A stretch of 7,047 nt of DNA, taken from the NCBI GenBank assembly GCA_021442845.1, contig JABUSD010000146.1, forward strand, positions 1 to 7,047, given 5' to 3'. The translations under genes and the position numbers were made by a program. The stretch is from Holdemanella sp. (lineage in GTDB: Bacteria; Bacillota_I; Bacilli_A; Erysipelotrichales; Erysipelotrichaceae). The first letter of the stretch is position 1, and each line of letters opens with the position of its first letter. Under the pieces are notes generated by a model. That model had not been told where the DNA came from and did no database searches. It worked only from the letters and a program-made list of their open reading frames with translations. Positions 5,401 through 7,047 of the stretch are shown piece by piece.

Positions 5401-6768
5401 CTAGAACGCAAAATATAGGAATGACTGGAATGTACTTGCGACGATAAAGGCTATCGCCACAAAGAATAAAAGAATATACATACCAATCAGTAACTTTTCT
5501 CCATTTCTAAATTTAAAAATGATATTTTCAATATAATCATAAATATTTGTACAGAAGATGATTCCCGTAAATATCCAGAAGCCATAGCTATCCATCATAA
5601 ATCTGAAATCAACATCGACAAGTGCTTTGGTTCCAATACCAAACATGCGTCCCATACACTGGAATGCCTCTATGATAGATGGAGACATAAAGAGAACCCA
5701 TGAAATCAAAACGATGAATAAGGTATAAAGCCTTCCAAATATATTAGGAAGCTTATCTAAAATCTTCTTTAGCCAGAATTTCTCTATAAGAAGAATACAT
5801 CCAAAATACAAGCCCCATAAAATGAATGTAAAGTTGGCTCCATGCCATAATCCTGTACATAGCCATACCACAAAGATATTACGGACATAGACCTTGTTTT
5901 CAACACGGGATCCGCCTAATGGAATATAGATATAATCTCTGAACCATCTGGATAAGGAGATATGCCATCGTCTCCAGAAATCCTGTACGGATGTAGCCAT
6001 ATAAGGATGATCAAAGTTCGGTTCAAATTCAAAGCCAAAGATTCTAGAGATTCCAATTGCCATATCGGAATATCCACTAAAATCAAAATAGATCTGCAGC
6101 ATATAACTGATGGCATAGAGCCATGTTCCTGCAACGGATGTATTATTCGCTAGATTGGACCATAATAAGGCAAACTGATCGGCAAAGATAACTTTCTTGA
6201 TTAGACCAATCACAAACAAGCGCAATCCAAGGCCAATCATCTGCTGATCAATCTCTCTTTCCTTTAACTGATCTCGCATCTTTCCATATTGGACAATGGG
6301 TCCCATGCTGACCTTTCCAAAAAAGGATATATATAAAGATAACTCCAATAGATTATACTGGCATTCCACCTTTCCCATATAGACATCAGCTATATAAGAA
6401 ATAGCGCTAAAGGTAAAAAAGGACAATCCAATTGGCATCGATAAAGTCAGCTGGAATGGTAAGAATCCAAAAAAGAAATTAAAGTATTTATAGATACAAA
6501 GAATTCCTACATTGAATACAACACCACTAATCAGGGCGATTCTTTTCTTGCGTTGTATGGTAGCTCTTTCGATTTCAATTCCCGTTAAATAGTTCCATAG
6601 GATAATCACAACCATTAAGACTAGTGAAGATGGATCTAACCATGAATAGAACAGAAATGAAAATAAGACAAGAACAATATTCCTTAGTATAGGCAATCTG
6701 ACAATATAATAGAGGATCATCAGAATCGGAAGGAAACAGAAAATAAAGAGTAAACTATTAAATGTCAT
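5401..6768 (-). CDS. MBOAT family membrane O-acyltransferase, AlgI/DltB type
   Basis: The protein has 455 residues, the normal size for bacterial AlgI-like MBOATs, and is mostly membrane segments (about eleven). Signature parts: MPIGLSFFTFSAISYIADVY (111-130), YFDFSGYSDMAIG (227-239), FWRRWHISLSRWFRDYIYIP (264-283) with His269, and TGLWHGANFTFILWG (305-319), where His309 is the invariant catalytic histidine. The C-terminus ends in the usual FxYFxF pattern. It should pass acyl groups, most likely acetyl, from a cytoplasmic donor through the membrane to an outside acceptor enzyme, here the DHHW or SGNH protein. AGGAGGG (6772-6778) precedes the ATG by only 3-4 bases and contains the end of the DUF4358 stop codon. 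The polymer modified is unknown; no glycosyltransferase or polymerase lies in this window. Confidence 0.95.
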   Translation of the reverse strand: MTFNSLLFIFCFLPILMILYYIVRLPILRNIVLVLFSFLFYSWLDPSSLVLMVVIILWNYLTGIEIERATIQRKKRIALISGVVFNVGILCIYKYFNFFFGFLPFQLTLSMPIGLSFFTFSAISYIADVYMGKVECQYNLLELSLYISFFGKVSMGPIVQYGKMRDQLKEREIDQQMIGLGLRLFVIGLIKKVIFADQFALLWSNLANNTSVAGTWLYAISYMLQIYFDFSGYSDMAIGISRIFGFEFEPNFDHPYMATSVQDFWRRWHISLSRWFRDYIYIPLGGSRVENKVYVRNIFVVWLCTGLWHGANFTFILWGLYFGCILLIEKFWLKKILDKLPNIFGRLYTLFIVLISWVLFMSPSIIEAFQCMGRMFGIGTKALVDVDFRFMMDSYGFWIFTGIIFCTNIYDYIENIIFKFRNGEKLLIGMYILLFFVAIAFIVASTFQSFLYFAF

Positions 6769-6771
6769 ATT

Positions 6772-6779
6772 CCCTCCTA
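6772..6779 (-). promoter_or_regulatory. Ribosome-binding site overlapping the DUF4358 stop codon
   Basis: On the minus strand TAGGAGGG joins the TAG stop of the DUF4358 gene (6779-6777) to the Shine-Dalgarno of the MBOAT gene, whose ATG starts at 6768. The spacing to the ATG is short (3-4 bases). The overlap indicates coupled translation and confirms that both genes share a transcript. Confidence 0.75.
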
Positions 6780-7047
6780 TAAAGCCTGGACAAAGCGCTT
6801 ATCAATTGCTGTAGCATCTTCACCCACGACATAAAGCGCATAATTGGCCTGTAAATCAATGATGGCACTATTTAGAAGCGTCTCTTCCTTTTCAATATAG
6901 CCATCAAAGATAGTATGCTGATTCTTTATCCGTGTCAGCATGGCTTCTTTAAAATTTGCTGCCTGTTTATTGTCCTTGAATTTCACAATGACAATTTCAC
7001 TTGCCTGCATCGTATCATTATTCTTGTAATAAATAATATTTTCAAAG
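6777..7047 (-). CDS. DUF4358 protein, C-terminal part only (cut by window edge)
   Basis: The frame stays open to the right edge of the window, so the gene's start lies outside it; the ATG at 7010 is internal and has no ribosome site. About 90 residues are visible. The stretch SEIVIVKFKD, followed by a helix with NFKEAMLTRIKNQHTIFDGY, then a beta strand NYALYVVG and a final short helix, fits the C-terminal half of DUF4358. Full-length members are usually lipoproteins or signal-peptide proteins of about 150-200 residues in Bacillota, often found beside MBOAT and DHHW genes; the signal part cannot be seen here. Function is unknown; position first in the visible operon suggests an outside accessory factor of the acylation machinery. 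Confidence 0.8.
   Translation of the reverse strand, partial: FENIIYYKNNDTMQASEIVIVKFKDNKQAANFKEAMLTRIKNQHTIFDGYIEKEETLLNSAIIDLQANYALYVVGEDATAIDKRFVQAL

Overview
The window is AT-rich bacterial DNA. Shine-Dalgarno sites are strong, spacers are short, and TAA, TAG and TGA are all used as stops. This and the gene families fit a low-GC Bacillota, probably a gut-type clostridial or erysipelotrichial relative; that placement is inferred from gene content, not from a marker gene.

Left part (about 1-920): a dead IS1595-type transposase on the + strand. One reading frame from 107 to 808 keeps recognisable family motifs but carries two internal stops and ends early at a third. The second catalytic Asp appears changed to Asn, and the C-terminal part is missing or scrambled. 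An inverted repeat near 884-916 may be a relic of the element's right end. About 300 bases without an intact gene follow, holding candidate promoters for the next gene.

Middle (1110-3408): a 289-residue polytopic membrane protein of unknown function on + ends at a bidirectional terminator. The minus-strand pair beyond it converges on the same terminator. The pair is a zinc-ribbon / pentapeptide-repeat / double GYF_2 / DUF4234 membrane protein followed by an overlapping DUF2752 membrane protein. A terminator-like hairpin lies at their junction, inside the start of the DUF2752 gene.

Right part (3474-7047, all minus strand): a tight operon reading right to left, DUF4358 protein (5' end outside the window), MBOAT acyltransferase, DHHW-family protein, SGNH hydrolase. 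The gaps are 8, 12 and 10 bases, and two of the stop codons lie inside the next gene's ribosome-binding site. By analogy with the AlgI/AlgJ/AlgX, WssFGHI and Dlt/PatA-PatB systems, MBOAT should carry an acyl (likely acetyl) group across the membrane, and the DHHW and SGNH proteins should transfer it to, or remove it from, an extracellular polymer. The polymer is not identifiable from this window. No tRNA, rRNA or CRISPR array was seen.
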